DNA of 64,000 bases. Source: Pseudotabrizicola sp. (GTDB lineage Bacteria > Pseudomonadota > Alphaproteobacteria > Rhodobacterales > Rhodobacteraceae). The stretch spans positions 186,001 through 250,000 of the forward strand of contig NZ_JAUXOV010000070.1 in the NCBI RefSeq assembly GCF_030684215.1, read 5' to 3'. The notes under the pieces were generated by a model. It saw nothing but the letters and a program-made list of their open reading frames with translations. It ran no database searches and was not told the DNA's origin. The position numbers and the translations under genes were made by a program. This document shows positions 63,318-64,000 of this stretch, in pieces (positions within the stretch are counted from its first letter, which is position 1; the number at the start of each line of letters is the position of its first letter).

Positions 63318-64000
63318 GGGTCAGACCGTTCTGGCGTTGAAGGATGCGACGCTTACTTTGGCAGGCAATGCCGGGCCGGTTGAGATTCTGAAGGGCATCG
63401 ACCTTGATGTCATGCAGGGCGAGACATTGGGTCTGATCGGTCCGTCCGGGTCTGGCAAGTCGTCTCTCCTCATGCTGATGGGCGGGCTGGAGCGCGCGAC
63501 ATCGGGGTCTGTCATTGCGCTGGGGTCGGATCTGACCGCTTTGGACGAGGATGCCCTCGCGCGCTTTCGTAGGGGGAATATGGGGGTGGTGTTCCAATCT
63601 TTCCACCTGATCCCGACAATGACCGCTTTGGAAAACGTTGCGGTGCCCTTGGAGTTGGCTGGCGTGACCGATGCCTTTGCCCGGGCCGAGGCGGAATTGC
63701 GCAGTGTGGGCCTTGGGTCGCGGATGGACCATTACCCGCGCCAGATGTCGGGGGGCGAGCAGCAGCGGGTGGCGCTTGCACGGGCCGCTGCGCCACGGCC
63801 GGCAATCTTGCTGGCTGATGAGCCGACGGGCAATCTGGACGGCGTGAACGGGTCGGCGATCATGGACATGCTGTTTGGTCTGCGCGACCGGCATGGGGCG
63901 ACGCTGGTGCTGGTGACCCATGCGCCGGAACTGGCGGCGCGGTGTGACCGGGTGGTACGGTTGGCTGATGGACGGATCGTGGGCGAAGACCGCATGAAGG
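63316..64000 (+). CDS. ABC transporter ATPase, LolD/YbbA-like (partial)
   Basis: The first about 228 codons of an ATPase of the LolD/MacB/YbbA family. Walker A is 'GPSGSGKSS' (42-50), the signature 'MSGGEQQRVALARA' near 143 and Walker B 'LLADEPTG'. YbbA-type ATPases often sit beside TesA-type esterases, as here, and act with a FtsX-like permease that may lie beyond the window. AAAGGA precedes the ATG. The gene runs off the right edge, although little of an ATPase of this size can be missing. Confidence 0.9.
   Translation, partial: MGQTVLALKDATLTLAGNAGPVEILKGIDLDVMQGETLGLIGPSGSGKSSLLMLMGGLERATSGSVIALGSDLTALDEDALARFRRGNMGVVFQSFHLIPTMTALENVAVPLELAGVTDAFARAEAELRSVGLGSRMDHYPRQMSGGEQQRVALARAAAPRPAILLADEPTGNLDGVNGSAIMDMLFGLRDRHGATLVLVTHAPELAARCDRVVRLADGRIVGEDRMK

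Noticed and set aside
1-64000. CRISPR arrays, insertion sequences, prophage or integrative elements
   Set aside because: No tandem spaced repeats, transposase, integrase or phage structural genes were found in any frame.
1-64000. tRNA or rRNA genes
   Set aside because: No cloverleaf or rRNA-like segment was seen in the intergenic regions; only the SRP RNA was recognisable.

Overview
The window looks like core chromosome of an alphaproteobacterium of the Rhodobacteraceae (Roseobacter/Rhodobacter type). The evidence is the high GC content, the hemN / fnrL / uspA / ccoNOQP / ccoGHIS cluster with FNR boxes, a DUF1013 (TrcR-type) cell-cycle regulator, the dnaX-ybaB-recR cluster, a fixed membrane-anchored cytochrome c next to pheA, and dispersed intergenic motifs of the type 'GGCGGGAGTATTT'. 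The genus cannot be fixed from sequence alone. I saw no tRNA, rRNA, CRISPR array, insertion sequence, phage or conjugative gene. The 4.5S SRP RNA is the only clear RNA gene.

Layout. 1-2.6 kb: end of a small membrane protein gene, then leuCD (leucine synthesis) on the minus strand. 2.6-7.2 kb: rsfS-rlmH (ribosome), a small tyrosine-type phosphatase, then dnaX-ybaB-recR (replication and repair). 7.4-9.9 kb: a membrane-anchored LytTR regulator, trcR and a secreted RNase T2. 10-17.1 kb: ftsK behind a DapC-like aminotransferase and an amidase, then a UbiH-type monooxygenase. 17.1-17.5 kb: a structured intergenic region with a CtrA-type box, paired repeat motifs and a possible 29-codon gene. 17.5-22.3 kb: gpmI-envC-ctpA-rppH operon (glycolysis, septal peptidoglycan, RNA decapping) with ffs upstream. 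22.3-28.2 kb: a HAD phosphatase, a cpdB-like nucleotidase, nudC, an SRPBCC protein, pheA and cycM.

28.3-36.3 kb: a yejABEF-type peptide ABC transporter with a translationally coupled glycosyltransferase, and a luciferase-like flavoprotein. 36.4-48.0 kb: the low-oxygen respiration block. It holds anaerobic hemN, the regulator fnrL, a DUF4087 protein, uspA, cbb3 oxidase ccoNOQP and its assembly genes ccoGHIS. Three good FNR boxes sit in front of hemN/fnrL, uspA/ccoN and ccoG. 48-54 kb: a fumarylacetoacetase-family hydrolase, a DacA-type carboxypeptidase with a SPOR domain, a HAD hydrolase, clpS, an RsmC-like methyltransferase, an SDR-like protein lacking its catalytic lysine, and a small lipoprotein. 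54-59 kb: heme genes hemF, hemE and hemC, with LysE and aquaporin genes between. 59-64 kb: a kinase-like protein, an MFS transporter, a FAD-linked oxidase, a GDSL esterase and the start of a LolD-type ABC ATPase that runs off the window.

The unifying theme of the central part is oxygen-responsive energy metabolism: cbb3 oxidase, its copper and heme supply, both oxygen-dependent (hemF) and oxygen-independent (hemN) coproporphyrinogen oxidases, and the FNR-type regulator. No wholly new multi-gene system is evident. The most unusual signals are intergenic: the 17.1-17.5 kb region, the 39-bp palindrome between ctpA and rppH, the structured leader of the LytTR gene, and conserved proteins with altered catalytic residues.
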